Part shown: piece after piece, positions 1-8,133 of the stretch
How positions within the stretch are numbered: the stretch's first letter is position 1
How the letters are laid out: every line of letters starts with the position of its first letter
From: Nocardiopsis sp. CC223A
Lineage (GTDB): Bacteria; Actinomycetota; Actinomycetes; Streptosporangiales; Streptosporangiaceae
DNA: 56,590 nucleotides
Direction: 5' to 3'
Assembly (NCBI RefSeq): GCF_030766825.1
Contig: NZ_JASFDV010000040.1
Location: 1-56,590, forward strand
The notes under the pieces: generated by a model
Told to the model about the DNA's origin: nothing
Seen by the model: the letters and a program-made list of their open reading frames with translations, nothing else
The model's database searches: none
Position numbers and translations under genes: made by a program

Positions 1-705
1 CCGGCGCAGCCCCGCCACCGTGGCGGAGCGCAGCGGCTCCCCGTCCCGGGCCGGCGAGACCGGGTGCTCCAGGTCGTCGAAGAACACACCGGTGTACAGC
101 GAGTACGGGCTCACCTTGACCGTGGACCGGGAGTGGTAGCGCACCAGGGACGGCTCGGCCTTGCGCATCCGCTTGTCCGGGGCCCGCCCGGCCGGGGCCG
201 CCGCCCGCGCCGCCACCGCCCGGTGCAGGTCCGGGCTGGACAGCGCGGTGCTGCGGTCGGTGGCCGGGTCGCGTGCCCACGCGGCGAGTTCGGCGCGCTC
301 GGCGGCCAGCACGGCCGGGTGCGCGTCGTCCAGGGCGGCGGTCGCCGCCCGGGTCCGCTCCCAGCTGTCGGCCCACTCGCCCAGTGCCCCGATCCGCCAG
401 GCCAGCGGGTCGCCGACCAGGGGGGTGCGCGGCGGGCGCCGGTTGAAGACGTCGCGTTTGACGGCGAGTGCGGTCCGCCGGTCGGCCTCGTCCTCCAGGG
501 TCGGGGCGAGCAGGTGCAGGGCCTGGAGCAGGTGCTCGCGGATGCGCTCGCGGTGCACCTCCTCCTCGGCGAGGGTGCGCAGCAGGTCCCGCTCCAGGTC
601 CGCGCGGTCCGAGCGCAGCGGGCGGTACGGGTACAGGTTCACGCGGGAGACCAGGTAGGGCCCCTCCACGAGGTCGAAGCGGTCGGCGGGACGGGGTGTG
701 CTCAC
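1..705 (-). CDS. LanB-type (lantibiotic/thiopeptide) dehydratase, N-terminal part
   Basis: An open frame of 235 codons runs from a GTG at 705 off the left edge. The GTG overlaps the permease stop (GTGA), so the genes are translationally coupled. The protein starts STPRPADRFDLVEGPYLVSR and carries RSTVKVSPYSLYTGVFF near residues 190-208, which resembles the conserved stretch of Lant_dehydr_N proteins. In this family the enzyme glutamylates Ser/Thr of a precursor peptide using Glu-tRNA, before elimination to dehydroamino acids. The Ser-rich precursors at 2708-2884 and 3179-3361 are the obvious substrates. Truncated only by the window edge. Whether it is a full LanB or a split thiopeptide-type subunit cannot be told. 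Confidence 0.78.
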   Translation of the reverse strand, partial: MSTPRPADRFDLVEGPYLVSRVNLYPYRPLRSDRADLERDLLRTLAEEEVHRERIREHLLQALHLLAPTLEDEADRRTALAVKRDVFNRRPPRTPLVGDPLAWRIGALGEWADSWERTRAATAALDDAHPAVLAAERAELAAWARDPATDRSTALSSPDLHRAVAARAAAPAGRAPDKRMRKAEPSLVRYHSRSTVKVSPYSLYTGVFFDDLEHPVSPARDGEPLRSATVAGLRR

Positions 706-1580
706 GCGCCCTCCGTGCCCGCGTCCGCGGCCTTGCGCCTGCCCGAACCGAACCCGCGCGGCTCCCGCTCCGACGCCCACCGGAACCAGCGCAGCGCCGC
801 CACGGTGCCCAGCAGCGACCAGCCCAGCAGCAGCCACACCGACGGCCAGTGCCAGACCCGGCCGCTCTCCGACAGGGCCCCGTGCAACAGGATCGTCAGC
901 GGGCGCCCGGGCAGCACGTCCACGATCGCGCCCAGGGTGTCGCCCAGCGGCAGGATGATGAACCCGCCCGCCAGGAAGGCGGTGGGGAAGAAGACGCCGT
1001 TGATCATCGGTACCGCGGCGTCGGCGCTGGGCGGCAGCAGGGAGGCCGCCGCGCCCAGCGGGGCCATGCACACGAACCCGAGCGCGACCGCGGCCAGCAA
1101 CAGCGGGACGCGGTCCGCGGGGACGCTCACGCCCATGAACATCCCGATCCCGACGATCACCGCGAGCACGATGACCGTGGTCAGCAGGGTGTTGGCGAGG
1201 TAGGCGCCCATCACCGTGACCGGCTTGACCGGGGTGGTCCGGAAGCGCTTGAACAGCCCGTGGTGGCGGCGGATCGCCAGTCCGATCGCCACGTTCGCGA
1301 ACGCCACCGACATCAGGGCGAAGCCCAGGACGCCGCCGAAGCTCAGGTTGGCCTGGGTGATCGAGTAGTCGTCCAGGTCCAGGACGGTGTCGCCCTGGGA
1401 GCGGAACGCCAGCCCGAAGCCGACGTAGAACATCACCGGCATCAGCACGATGAACGCCAGCGTGATCGGGGAGCGCCAGAACTCCTTGAGCTCCCCGTCG
1501 ACGTGCAGGAGGAAGGTGCGCAGCCCGTTGGCGCGGGCCCCCGCGCGGGGGGCGGCGGGCGCGGTGTCGGTGGTGCTCAT
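702..1580 (-). CDS. ABC-2 type transporter permease
   Basis: 292 residues with about six hydrophobic segments, including ITLAFIVLMPVMFYVGFGLA and TTVIVLAVIVGIGMFMGVSV, in the layout of DrrB-like ABC-2 permeases. It overlaps the upstream ATPase gene by 4 bases (ATGA) and the downstream dehydratase gene by 3, so it sits in the middle of a RiPP operon. With the neighbouring ATPase it probably exports the mature peptide or gives self-immunity. No peptidase domain is present, so leader removal must occur elsewhere. Confidence 0.85.
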   Translation of the reverse strand: MSTTDTAPAAPRAGARANGLRTFLLHVDGELKEFWRSPITLAFIVLMPVMFYVGFGLAFRSQGDTVLDLDDYSITQANLSFGGVLGFALMSVAFANVAIGLAIRRHHGLFKRFRTTPVKPVTVMGAYLANTLLTTVIVLAVIVGIGMFMGVSVPADRVPLLLAAVALGFVCMAPLGAAASLLPPSADAAVPMINGVFFPTAFLAGGFIILPLGDTLGAIVDVLPGRPLTILLHGALSESGRVWHWPSVWLLLGWSLLGTVAALRWFRWASEREPRGFGSGRRKAADAGTEGA

Positions 1581-2584
1581 ACGGCCTTCCCCGAGGTGGT
1601 CGTCCCGGCGCTGGTCCTGTCGGTGGTGGTCTTCTCCGCACCCGCGTCGAGCATCGCCAGGTAGGCGTCGTCGAGGGTGGGCGGCACGATGGTCAGCCCG
1701 CTGATGGTGGTCTTCTCCCGCTCAGCCCAGGCCTGGACGTCGCGGACCACGGCGTCCTGGTCGTCGGTGTGGATGCGCACCCGGCCGTTGACCAGGTCGG
1801 CCCCGGCGGGGAGGCGGTCGGCGGCCACACCCGGGTCGGCGAACTCCACGACGGTGAACGCCGAGGAGGACCGGACCAGCTCGTCCGGAGTGCCCGAGGC
1901 GAGGAGGGAGCCGTCGCGGATGACGTCCACCCGGTCGGCCAGCTCCTGCACCTCGGCGAGGTCGTGCGAGGTCAGGACGACGGTGGTGCCGCTGTCGCGC
2001 AGCCCCGCGACCAGACCGCGGATGCGGCGGCGCGACACCGGGTCCAGACCGGTGGTGGGCTCGTCGAGGAAGAGCAGCTCGGGGCGGCCGGTCAGGGCCA
2101 GCGCCAGGTCGAGGCGGCGGAGCTGGCCGCCGGAGAGGGACTTGACCAGGGCGCCGCGCTTCTCGGCGAGGTCGACCTGGTCGAGGATCTCGTCCGGGCC
2201 CACCGGGTCGGGGTAGTAGGAGGCGTGGCGGCGCAGGATGTCGCGCACCGACAGCCCGGGTTCGAGCATGGACTGCTGGAGGACGACGCTCATCCGGGTG
2301 CGCAGCCGGGCGAAGTCGCGGCGGTTCCCGGGATCGAGCCCCAGAACGGACAGCCGCCCCGAGGTGCGGCCGCGGTGCCCCTCCAGGATCTCGATGAGGG
2401 TGGTCTTCCCGGCGCCGTTGGGGCCGAGCAGGGCGGAGACCGTACCGGTGGGCACCCGGTAGTCGATGCCGTGGAGGACCTCCCCCTTGCCGTAGTCCTT
2501 GGTGATGCCGGTGGCCTCGATGGCGTGGTCGGTGGAGGCGGCGGACGCGGGGTCGCCGGAGCCGCCGGTGTCGCTGCGGTGCAC
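1577..2584 (-). CDS. ABC transporter ATP-binding protein (DrrA-like)
   Basis: 335 residues. Walker A GPNGAGKTTL lies near residue 55, signature LSGGQLRRLDLAL near 150, and Walker B ELLFLDEPTTGLDP just after. The C-terminal extension of about 100 residues is typical of the DrrA/CcmA-type antibiotic-resistance subfamily. The start is ATG 2584. It forms an exporter with the coupled permease and follows the two precursor genes in the same direction, so it is assigned to the thiopeptide-type cluster as exporter or immunity pump. Confidence 0.9.
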   Translation of the reverse strand: MHRSDTGGSGDPASAASTDHAIEATGITKDYGKGEVLHGIDYRVPTGTVSALLGPNGAGKTTLIEILEGHRGRTSGRLSVLGLDPGNRRDFARLRTRMSVVLQQSMLEPGLSVRDILRRHASYYPDPVGPDEILDQVDLAEKRGALVKSLSGGQLRRLDLALALTGRPELLFLDEPTTGLDPVSRRRIRGLVAGLRDSGTTVVLTSHDLAEVQELADRVDVIRDGSLLASGTPDELVRSSSAFTVVEFADPGVAADRLPAGADLVNGRVRIHTDDQDAVVRDVQAWAEREKTTISGLTIVPPTLDDAYLAMLDAGAEKTTTDRTSAGTTTSGKAV

Positions 2585-2707
2585 GTGCTGCCCTCGGTGT
2601 TCTCGTGGGGTTCGCGGGGTGGGGGCGGCCCCCCGACCGGTGGGGAACCGCCCTGGGCGCGGATCGGATCCGAACCCGGATCCGCTCAGGGCCGGGTCAG
2701 GGCCGGA
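2585..2707. other. Intercistronic gap between precursor and ABC genes, possible attenuator
   Basis: No gene. It holds GC-rich hairpin potential (GCGGATC and GATCCGC arms around 2658-2684) and a tandem AGGGCCGG motif. A weak hairpin after an abundant precursor mRNA could lower expression of the downstream ABC/dehydratase genes. This is inferred from position only. Confidence 0.3.
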
Positions 2708-2884
2708 TCAGCCGCACGAGCCCGAGGAGCAGCAGCTGCTGGAGCCGCAGCAGGAGGTGGAGGTGCAGCTGCTGGAGCCGCTGGTGGCGCCGGTCTCGGG
2801 GACGGCGACGGCCTCGCGGACGCTCATCACCTCCATGTCGGAGAAGTCGAGGTCGGGCAGTTCGATGGCGGGAGAGTCCTGCAT
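2708..2884 (-). CDS. Thiopeptide-type RiPP precursor peptide 1
   Basis: 58 residues from ATG 2884, with AAAGG 8 bases upstream as ribosome site. The leader is acidic (DLDFSDMEVM) and continues SVREAVAVPETGAT, close to the leader pattern I recall for lactazole (LazA), ending in a GAS/GAT-like junction. The core is Ser/Thr/Cys/Gly only: SGSSSCTSTSCCGSSSCC then SSGSCG. Such cores are converted to thiazoles/oxazoles and dehydroalanines by YcaO and LanB-type enzymes; a LanB-type gene is in the same operon. No YcaO gene is visible, presumably left of the window. The exact core boundary is inferred. Confidence 0.85.
   Translation of the reverse strand: MQDSPAIELPDLDFSDMEVMSVREAVAVPETGATSGSSSCTSTSCCGSSSCCSSGSCG
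2726..2840. repeat. Direct repeat covering precursor 3' half, copy 1
   Basis: 115 bases that recur at 3197-3311 with a single mismatch. The copy encodes the leader end (DMEVM onward) and most of the core. The near identity implies a recent tandem duplication or gene conversion of the precursor gene. Confidence 0.9.
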
Positions 2885-3141
2885 GGGGAACCTTTCGTAG
2901 AGGACACGAGAACATCACCCATTCGTTCACGCTTTGACCGGACGACCGGGCACGGCTTTTCCCTATCTGGGAAGTGGGGCTTTTCCCGGGGGCGGCAGCG
3001 CCCTCGGGGAAGGGAGGAGCCGGGAACGGTCAACGGGTTTATCGCTTAAGCAGCGCGAATGCGGAACGGGGGGTTTGGACGTCGGGGAACGGGGGATGGA
3101 AAAGGGTCGCGTTGCACGTGGAGCGACTCGTCGGTGACCCG

Positions 3142-3163
3142 CCGGGGCCTGGCCCCGGCCTGT
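3142..3163. terminator. GC-rich hairpin between the two precursor genes
   Basis: CCGGGGCC, a short loop and GGCCCCGG form a strong stem just after the stop of precursor 2 in its transcription direction. There is no T-tract, so it may be a partial terminator or an mRNA-stabilising stem. Confidence 0.45.
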
Positions 3164-3178
3164 CGGCGGCGTGCGGGG

Positions 3179-3361
3179 TCAGCCGCAGGAACCGCCGGAG
3201 CAGCAGCTGCTGGAGCCGCAGCAGGAGGTGGAGGTGCAGCTGCTGGAGCCGCTGGTGGCGCCGGTCTCGGGAACGGCGACGGCCTCGCGGACGCTCATCA
3301 CCTCCATGTCGTCGAAGTTCAGCTCGGGCAGGTCGATGTCCAGAGCCGTGGATTCGGGCAT
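3179..3361 (-). CDS. Thiopeptide-type RiPP precursor peptide 2
   Basis: 60 residues from ATG 3361, preceded by GAAGAGG at suitable spacing. The leader begins PESTALDIDLPELNFDDMEV and then matches precursor 1 exactly through SVREAVAVPETGAT. The core differs from precursor 1 by one residue near the end (CCSGGSCG instead of CCSSGSCG). It is the promoter-proximal gene of the minus-strand operon. Keeping two almost identical cores with divergent leader N-termini suggests dosage amplification or two congeners. Same family reasoning as precursor 1. Confidence 0.85.
   Translation of the reverse strand: MPESTALDIDLPELNFDDMEVMSVREAVAVPETGATSGSSSCTSTSCCGSSSCCSGGSCG
3197..3311. repeat. Direct repeat covering precursor 3' half, copy 2
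   Basis: Second copy of the 115-base repeat at 2726-2840. The difference is one base (gggaacgg versus ggggacgg). Confidence 0.9.
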
Positions 3362-3938
3362 GGTCAGCCTCTTCGTTCGTTTTGTGCGCGGTCCCCCGGG
3401 CGGCAAGAAAATAACATGCGGTCAGGAAAGTCGATAGGGGTCGTATCGACCATTCTCCGTAGCGTGTCCTCGGGTTTCCTCTTTTGTAACAACGGAAGCG
3501 GCAAAGCAAGGCGACCGGGATAGGGTCCCGAATGGTCCGGAATTCCAAGGAGCATCCCGGCGGGCTCTGCCGGTCCAGCGCGGGCGGGGTTTCGGTCCGG
3601 CTACCGTCCGCGGGCCCGGTACCCGCCTCCCCGCGGCCGTGCGACCCCGACCGGGCGTCCACGATGCGGGACGGGCGGGGGTGTGGCCGGATCAGGTCAC
3701 CGGGGCCGGTCCGATCGCCGCCGTCCCCGCGGACGTGCTCCCGTCTGCGTTTTCTCCGGATTCCGGCGGCACGCCCGGTCGCCCGCCAGTGACCCGAAGT
3801 TGTCATGCAGGAAGAGGACATTGCGGCGGCATTGTCCGGATCTTCTTCACTGTGTGAGCATCTCGACCTTGTGAGAGCCCAACGGTGTGCTCCGAGAAGA
3901 GGTACCCGATCCACGAACTTCCCGTGCAGGAATGGCAT
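3362..3938. promoter_or_regulatory. 577-base divergent intergenic region between thiopeptide and phosphonate operons
   Basis: No convincing gene. It must contain the leftward promoter for the precursors and the rightward promoter for the phosphonate operon. It holds a 7-base inverted repeat at 3430-3450 (GTCGATA, 7-base spacer, TATCGAC) about 70 bases upstream of precursor 2, a plausible operator. Its base composition is visibly less GC-rich than the genes. No clear sigma-70 hexamers were found for the rightward unit. Confidence 0.4.
3430..3450. promoter_or_regulatory. Inverted repeat, candidate operator
   Basis: GTCGATA and TATCGAC are perfect arms around GGGGTCG. It lies upstream of the precursor gene starting at 3361. 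Function inferred from symmetry and position. Confidence 0.4.
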
Positions 3939-4037
3939 ATGAAGAACCTGACGCTCATCACCCTCACCGCCGTCGCGGTCCTTTCCCTCCTTCTCACCGG
4001 TGAGGCCCCCTTCCTGGCGGACACCGGCTGGAACTAG
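3939..4037 (+). CDS. Small hydrophobic peptide ahead of the phosphonate operon
   Basis: A 32-codon frame from ATG 3939 preceded by CAGGAA. It begins MKN, continues with a hydrophobic run (LITLTAVAVLSLLL) and ends TGEAPFLADTGWN. It looks like a signal peptide or single membrane helix followed by a short polar tail. It ends 28 bases before the decarboxylase start. No known family is recognised. A leader-peptide role or a secreted signal peptide are both possible. The C-terminal D-x-x-W pattern loosely recalls the exported peptide at 53689-53862. Confidence 0.5.
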   Translation: MKNLTLITLTAVAVLSLLLTGEAPFLADTGWN

Positions 4038-4065
4038 GAACCGGAACCAGGAAAAGGTCGGAGCA

Positions 4066-4587
4066 TTGCCCTCCCATGATTCCGCCGGAACCCGTGCGTC
4101 CGGTTCACCCGGTGTCGCCGAGAGTGTGCTCGACGCGTTCACCCGCGCCGGGGTGCATCACTTCACCGGTGTTCCCTGCTCCCTCCTCAAGGGACTCTTC
4201 CACGCTCTGGAGGACGCACCGGAACCCGTGCGATACCTCCCCGCCCCCCGTGAGGACACCGCGCTCGGGGTGGCGTCCGGGCTGGCCGTGGCCGGCACTC
4301 CGGCCGCCGTGCTGATGCAGAACTCCGGACTCGGCTACTGCCTCAACGTCATCACCTCGTTCAACCTCATCTACGACGTCCACACGCCCCTGGTGGTCAG
4401 CTGGCGCGGCCACTCCGCCGACGCCGTGGAGCACGACGTCATCGGCCGGGAGCTCACCCGCCTCCTCGACGTCTTCTCCCTGCCGTGGAACGTCCTCGAC
4501 CACGGCGATCCGTACGGGTCCGTGGAGACCTGCCTCGAAGGCCTCTCCCAGGGGCCCTCGGTACTGATCGTTCGGGAGGGGATCTGA
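4066..4587 (+). CDS. Phosphonopyruvate decarboxylase, alpha (pyrimidine-binding) subunit
   Basis: About 173 residues. TTG 4066 is chosen because it has AAAAGG 8 bases upstream and removes the overlap with the small peptide; the true start could be a little further in. The protein carries FTGVPCSLLKGLF and MQNSGLGYCLNVITSFNLIY, hallmarks of the N-terminal half of Ppd enzymes. Ppd is ThDP-dependent and converts phosphonopyruvate to phosphonoacetaldehyde, pulling the unfavourable mutase reaction forward. The half-length protein plus the next gene make a split two-subunit Ppd, as I recall for RhiE/RhiF in rhizocticin biosynthesis. Confidence 0.9.
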   Translation: MPSHDSAGTRASGSPGVAESVLDAFTRAGVHHFTGVPCSLLKGLFHALEDAPEPVRYLPAPREDTALGVASGLAVAGTPAAVLMQNSGLGYCLNVITSFNLIYDVHTPLVVSWRGHSADAVEHDVIGRELTRLLDVFSLPWNVLDHGDPYGSVETCLEGLSQGPSVLIVREGI

Positions 4588-5154
4588 GTGATGGACATCC
4601 GTGCGGCCATCCGCACCCTCTTCGACGCGGAACCGTTCTCGCTCCGTGTGACCACCTGCGGGTTCATCACCCGTGACGCCCACGGCATCGAGGACACCGA
4701 CGCCAACCTGTACCTGGTCGGCTCGATGGGCATGGCCGCCCCTGTCGGCCTGGGTGTCGCCCTCGCGCACCCCGGCCGCCGCGTCCTCGTCCTCGACGGG
4801 GACGGCTCCTTCGCCATGAACCCGGGCTGCCTGCCGATGATCGCCGGGCACCGCCCGGACCTCGTCCACGTGGTCCTGGACAACGGCTCCCACGAGAGCA
4901 CCGGGGGCCAGCGCACCTCCCCGACCGGAGACCCCGCCGCCCTGGCCCTGGCCGCGGGCTACGCGGCGGCCCGCTCCGCCGGGTCCGCGGAGGAGATCCG
5001 CGCCGCCCTGCGCGACGCCGACCCGCCGACCCTGCTGCACATCCGCTGCCCTCCCCGGACCGGGCACCCCGCCGGGCGGGTCCGGCACACACCGCAACGG
5101 CTCGTCTCCCGCTTTCGGGAAGGGCTGGAACGAGGACGGGAGAGGACGAGATGA
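4588..5154 (+). CDS. Phosphonopyruvate decarboxylase, beta (ThDP-binding) subunit
   Basis: 188 residues. GTG 4588 or ATG 4591 could start; GGAGGGG at 4575-4581 suits both. The ThDP/Mg motif is seen as LDGDGSFAMN followed about 20 residues later by LDNGSHESTGGQ, the classic GDG...N layout. SMGMAAPVGLGVALA is typical of Ppd C-terminal halves. It directly follows the alpha gene and overlaps the aldolase gene by 4 bases. Together the two proteins equal one full-length Ppd. Confidence 0.92.
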   Translation: MMDIRAAIRTLFDAEPFSLRVTTCGFITRDAHGIEDTDANLYLVGSMGMAAPVGLGVALAHPGRRVLVLDGDGSFAMNPGCLPMIAGHRPDLVHVVLDNGSHESTGGQRTSPTGDPAALALAAGYAAARSAGSAEEIRAALRDADPPTLLHIRCPPRTGHPAGRVRHTPQRLVSRFREGLERGRERTR

Positions 5155-6149
5155 TCGCGCCGCGCCTGTTGGACTGCACCCTCAGGGACGGGGGGAACCA
5201 GAACGACTGGGGGTTCACCGAGACCGACGCCCACACCATCGTCTCCACCCTGGACCGCGCCGGGGTCGACGTCATCGAGGTCGGTTACCGCGGCGGTTCC
5301 GGCAGCCGGACCAGCCCCACCGCGGGCATCGCGGCCCACTGCCCGCCCGAGTACCTGGCGTCCCTGCCGGAGACCTCGCACGCCGAACTGGCGGTGATGG
5401 CAGTCCCCGCCGTGTGCCCGGCACGGTCCCTGGCGGACCTGCCCGACAGCCCGGTCACGCTGGTGCGGGTGGCCTCCTACCCGTGGAACACCGATGCCCT
5501 GCCCGCCTACCTCGACGCCGTGCGCGCACTGGGCCTGCGGGTGAGCGTCAACCTGATGGCGGTCAGCTACGTCGACACCGACGAACTGCGGCGGATCGCC
5601 GAGAGCCTGGCGCCCGCACCGCCGGACGTGTTCTACATCGCCGACTCGTTCGGCTCGTTGACCCCGGACGGCCTGCGCGACCGCGTCGAGGTCCTGCGGG
5701 GGTCCATCACCGCCCCGATCGGTGTGCACACCCACGACAACCTCGGCCTGGCCGCGGCGAACGCGATCGCCGCCCTGGACGCCGGGGCCGGGTGGCTCGA
5801 CGCCTCGCTGTGCGGCATGGCCCGCGGCGCCGGGAACCTCGCCACGGAACGGGCCGCCGCGTTCCTCACCCGGTGGGACCGCTACCGCACCGGTGCGGAC
5901 CCGGCGGCCGTGTGCGAGGCATCCGAGTACGTGGCCGAACGGGTCCTGCCCCGGCCCATGGTGGTGCGCCGGGCGGAGATCGCCGCAGGGATCAACGACC
6001 ACCACTACTACTTCCAGGAGCGGGTCGACAAGATCAGCGCCGCCCACGGGTCGGACCCGTGGGACGTGGGGCGCCGGCTGGGGAAGAGCCGACCCCACCG
6101 GGTGTCGGACGAGGCCGTCGAGACCATCTGCGAGGACATGAACCGATGA
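5151..6149 (+). CDS. RhiG-like aldolase (HMGL/4-hydroxy-2-oxovalerate aldolase family)
   Basis: 332 residues forming one HMGL-like TIM barrel. LLDCTLRDGGNQNDWGF at residue 6 holds the metal-binding Asp and catalytic Arg; GVHTHDNLGLAAANA near residue 191 gives the metal-binding His-x-His. Known family members split or make 4-hydroxy-2-oxo acids. In rhizocticin biosynthesis, RhiG of this type joins phosphonoacetaldehyde with oxaloacetate to a 2-oxo-4-hydroxy-5-phosphonopentanoate. Placement straight after split Ppd and before PEP mutase supports the same role. Phosphonomethylmalate synthase is a less likely alternative because the HOA-type motif is clearer. Confidence 0.85.
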   Translation: MIAPRLLDCTLRDGGNQNDWGFTETDAHTIVSTLDRAGVDVIEVGYRGGSGSRTSPTAGIAAHCPPEYLASLPETSHAELAVMAVPAVCPARSLADLPDSPVTLVRVASYPWNTDALPAYLDAVRALGLRVSVNLMAVSYVDTDELRRIAESLAPAPPDVFYIADSFGSLTPDGLRDRVEVLRGSITAPIGVHTHDNLGLAAANAIAALDAGAGWLDASLCGMARGAGNLATERAAAFLTRWDRYRTGADPAAVCEASEYVAERVLPRPMVVRRAEIAAGINDHHYYFQERVDKISAAHGSDPWDVGRRLGKSRPHRVSDEAVETICEDMNR

Positions 6150-7054
6150 CGAACACAGCCGCACCGAGCCCCGCCCGACGCCTGCGCACCACCCTGGAAG
6201 GGCCCGGACTCGCTCGTGCGATGGGGGCGCACAACTCCCTGAGCGCACGCCTGGCGCAGGAGGCCGGATTCGACGTCGTCTGGTCGAGCGGGCTGGAGAT
6301 CTCCGCCGCCGCCGGGGTGCCCGACGCCAACATCCTCAGCATGCCGGACTGCCTGCGCGCGGCGGCGGACATGGCCGCCGCGCTGGAGATCCCCCTGCTG
6401 GCCGACTGCGACTCCGGGTACGGGGGTGTGGGCAACGTCGTCCACATGGTCCGCTCCTACGAGGCCCGGGGGGTCGCCGGGGTCTGCGTCGAAGACAAGC
6501 GCTTCCCCAAGCTCAACAGCTTCGTCGAAGGGGACCAGGAACTCGCGCCCCTGGACGACTTCGCGGCGAAGATCCGTGCGGCCACGGAGACCAGGGAGGA
6601 ACTGGTCGTGGTGGCGCGCTTGGAGGCGCTCATCTCCGGGAGGGGCATGGCCGAGGCGCTGCGCCGTGCCGAGGTGTACGAGCGGGCCGGGGCCGACGCC
6701 CTGCTCATCCACTCCAAGATCGCCGAGCCCGACGAGGTCTACGCCTTCCGCGAGGCCTACGACGGCGACCTGCCGGTCGTGGTGGTGCCCACCACCTACA
6801 ACCGGGTGACCGCGGTCGAGCTGGAGGAGCGCGGGTTCGCCATGGCGATCTACGCCAACCACGCGCTGCGCAGCGCCATCCGGGCCATGCGCGAGACCCT
6901 GCACCGGATCATCGACGACGGCACCACCTTCCACATCGAGCCCGAGATCGCCCCGCTCAAGGAGGTCTTCGACCTCCAGGGGACCGCCCTGATGCTGGAA
7001 CGGCAGAACCACTACGAGGCCTTGGGCCGTGAGCTGGCGGAGGTCGCCGAATGA
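6146..7054 (+). CDS. pepM: Phosphoenolpyruvate mutase
   Basis: 302 residues of the isocitrate lyase/PEP mutase superfamily. The diagnostic motif EDKxFPKxNS is present as VEDKRFPKLNSF near residue 118, with LLADCDSGYGG before it. PEP mutase isomerises PEP to phosphonopyruvate and makes the C-P bond of almost all biological phosphonates. The ATG overlaps the aldolase stop, and the stop overlaps the next start, so it is locked into the operon. This gene is the firmest evidence that the locus is a phosphonate cluster. Confidence 0.96.
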   Translation: MTNTAAPSPARRLRTTLEGPGLARAMGAHNSLSARLAQEAGFDVVWSSGLEISAAAGVPDANILSMPDCLRAAADMAAALEIPLLADCDSGYGGVGNVVHMVRSYEARGVAGVCVEDKRFPKLNSFVEGDQELAPLDDFAAKIRAATETREELVVVARLEALISGRGMAEALRRAEVYERAGADALLIHSKIAEPDEVYAFREAYDGDLPVVVVPTTYNRVTAVELEERGFAMAIYANHALRSAIRAMRETLHRIIDDGTTFHIEPEIAPLKEVFDLQGTALMLERQNHYEALGRELAEVAE

Positions 7055-8133
7055 AATCCCTCTCCTTCCTGGACACCGTGCTGGACGTGCACGCCGAACC
7101 GGGGACCGGCCTGGACGGCGCCCTGGAGTTCCTGGGGACGCACGTGGCGGTGGACGCCCCCGGCGCCCTCGGAGAGCCCGTGCTCTCCCTGCACCTGTCG
7201 GCCGCACCCGGCGAGCGCCACGCCCCCGCGGCGGACGCCGCCTGGGAGGACGTCCACGTCCGCAAGAGCGCGAGCGACTTCTTCACCATCCCGGCCCGGA
7301 GGGCCCGCGAGGACGGGTGCGAGTACGTCCACTGCACCCGGACCGGGACCCGGTTCCGCTTCGACCGCGCGGCCCGGCGCATCGACGCCGCCGTCCCGCC
7401 CGGGGGCGCGATGGACCTGGTCGAGCTGCTGCGCGACGTCATCCTGAAGGACCAGGAGAACCGGGGCGCCGCCGTCCTGCACGCCACCTGCGCGGAGAAG
7501 GACGGCCGGGCGGTCCTGGCCACCGGGGCCAAGGGCGCGGGCAAGAGCACCCTCCTGCTGGAGCTCGTGGAGCACTTCGGCCACCGGGTCATGAGCGGGG
7601 ACAAGACCGTGCTCCGGCTGGAGGAGGACGGCCGGGTCCTGGCGGCCGGCTGGCCCGACTACCCCCACCTCGGGTACGGCACCATCGCCAAGTACCCCGG
7701 TCTGCCGGACATCGCGGGCCTGGGCGAGGACCACGTCCCGCCCGTCGGCCACGCGTTCTCACCCCTGGGGAAGTTCGCCGTCGACCCCCGCCGGTTCCGC
7801 GAGCGGTTCCCGGGGGCGCCCCTGGGGACGCGGGCGCCGGTCGCGGTGATCCTGCACCCGGCGATCGGTCCGGGGCAGGACACCGAGGTGGCCGCCTACC
7901 GCGGCGACCGCGCCGAGCACGCCGCCGTCCTGGCCGCCAACGTGGAGTCGGCGTTCGAGGGTGCGCACGCGGGCTGGCACGGTTTCCTCGACGACCGCCG
8001 CGACGCGGCGGCCCCGGCGCGCGACCGGATCGTCCGGTCCCTGGCCGGGGTGCCCGCCTGGACCGTGACCGGCCCCGGGGACCTGCGCCCCGGCCGGGTA
8101 CCCGCACTCCTGTCCGCGGAGGCGATCGCGTGA
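7051..8133 (+). CDS. HPr kinase/phosphorylase-like P-loop protein
   Basis: 360 residues. A P-loop GAKGAGKSTLLLELVEHFG sits near residue 153 and is followed by HRVMSGDKTVL, as in the C-terminal kinase domain of HPr kinase-like and SbnI-like small-molecule kinases. The first 130 residues have no family I recognise. It is coupled to pepM and the YjbQ-like gene by 4-base overlaps. A plausible job is phosphorylation of a hydroxyl or Ser-like intermediate so that it can be eliminated to the alkene. This is inference; no substrate can be read from the sequence. Confidence 0.7.
   Translation: MKSLSFLDTVLDVHAEPGTGLDGALEFLGTHVAVDAPGALGEPVLSLHLSAAPGERHAPAADAAWEDVHVRKSASDFFTIPARRAREDGCEYVHCTRTGTRFRFDRAARRIDAAVPPGGAMDLVELLRDVILKDQENRGAAVLHATCAEKDGRAVLATGAKGAGKSTLLLELVEHFGHRVMSGDKTVLRLEEDGRVLAAGWPDYPHLGYGTIAKYPGLPDIAGLGEDHVPPVGHAFSPLGKFAVDPRRFRERFPGAPLGTRAPVAVILHPAIGPGQDTEVAAYRGDRAEHAAVLAANVESAFEGAHAGWHGFLDDRRDAAAPARDRIVRSLAGVPAWTVTGPGDLRPGRVPALLSAEAIA

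Noticed and set aside
1..705. Class I lanthipeptide cluster instead of thiopeptide-type
   Set aside because: The precursors' leader (VREAVAVPETGAT) and a Cys/Ser-only core fit thiopeptides better, and no LanC is seen. It cannot be fully excluded because the cluster continues off the left edge.
3039..4142. 367-codon minus-strand frame across the thiopeptide/phosphonate intergenic region
   Set aside because: Composition is random-like, it covers the RiPP precursor in another frame and the start of the Ppd gene in antisense; no domain recognised.
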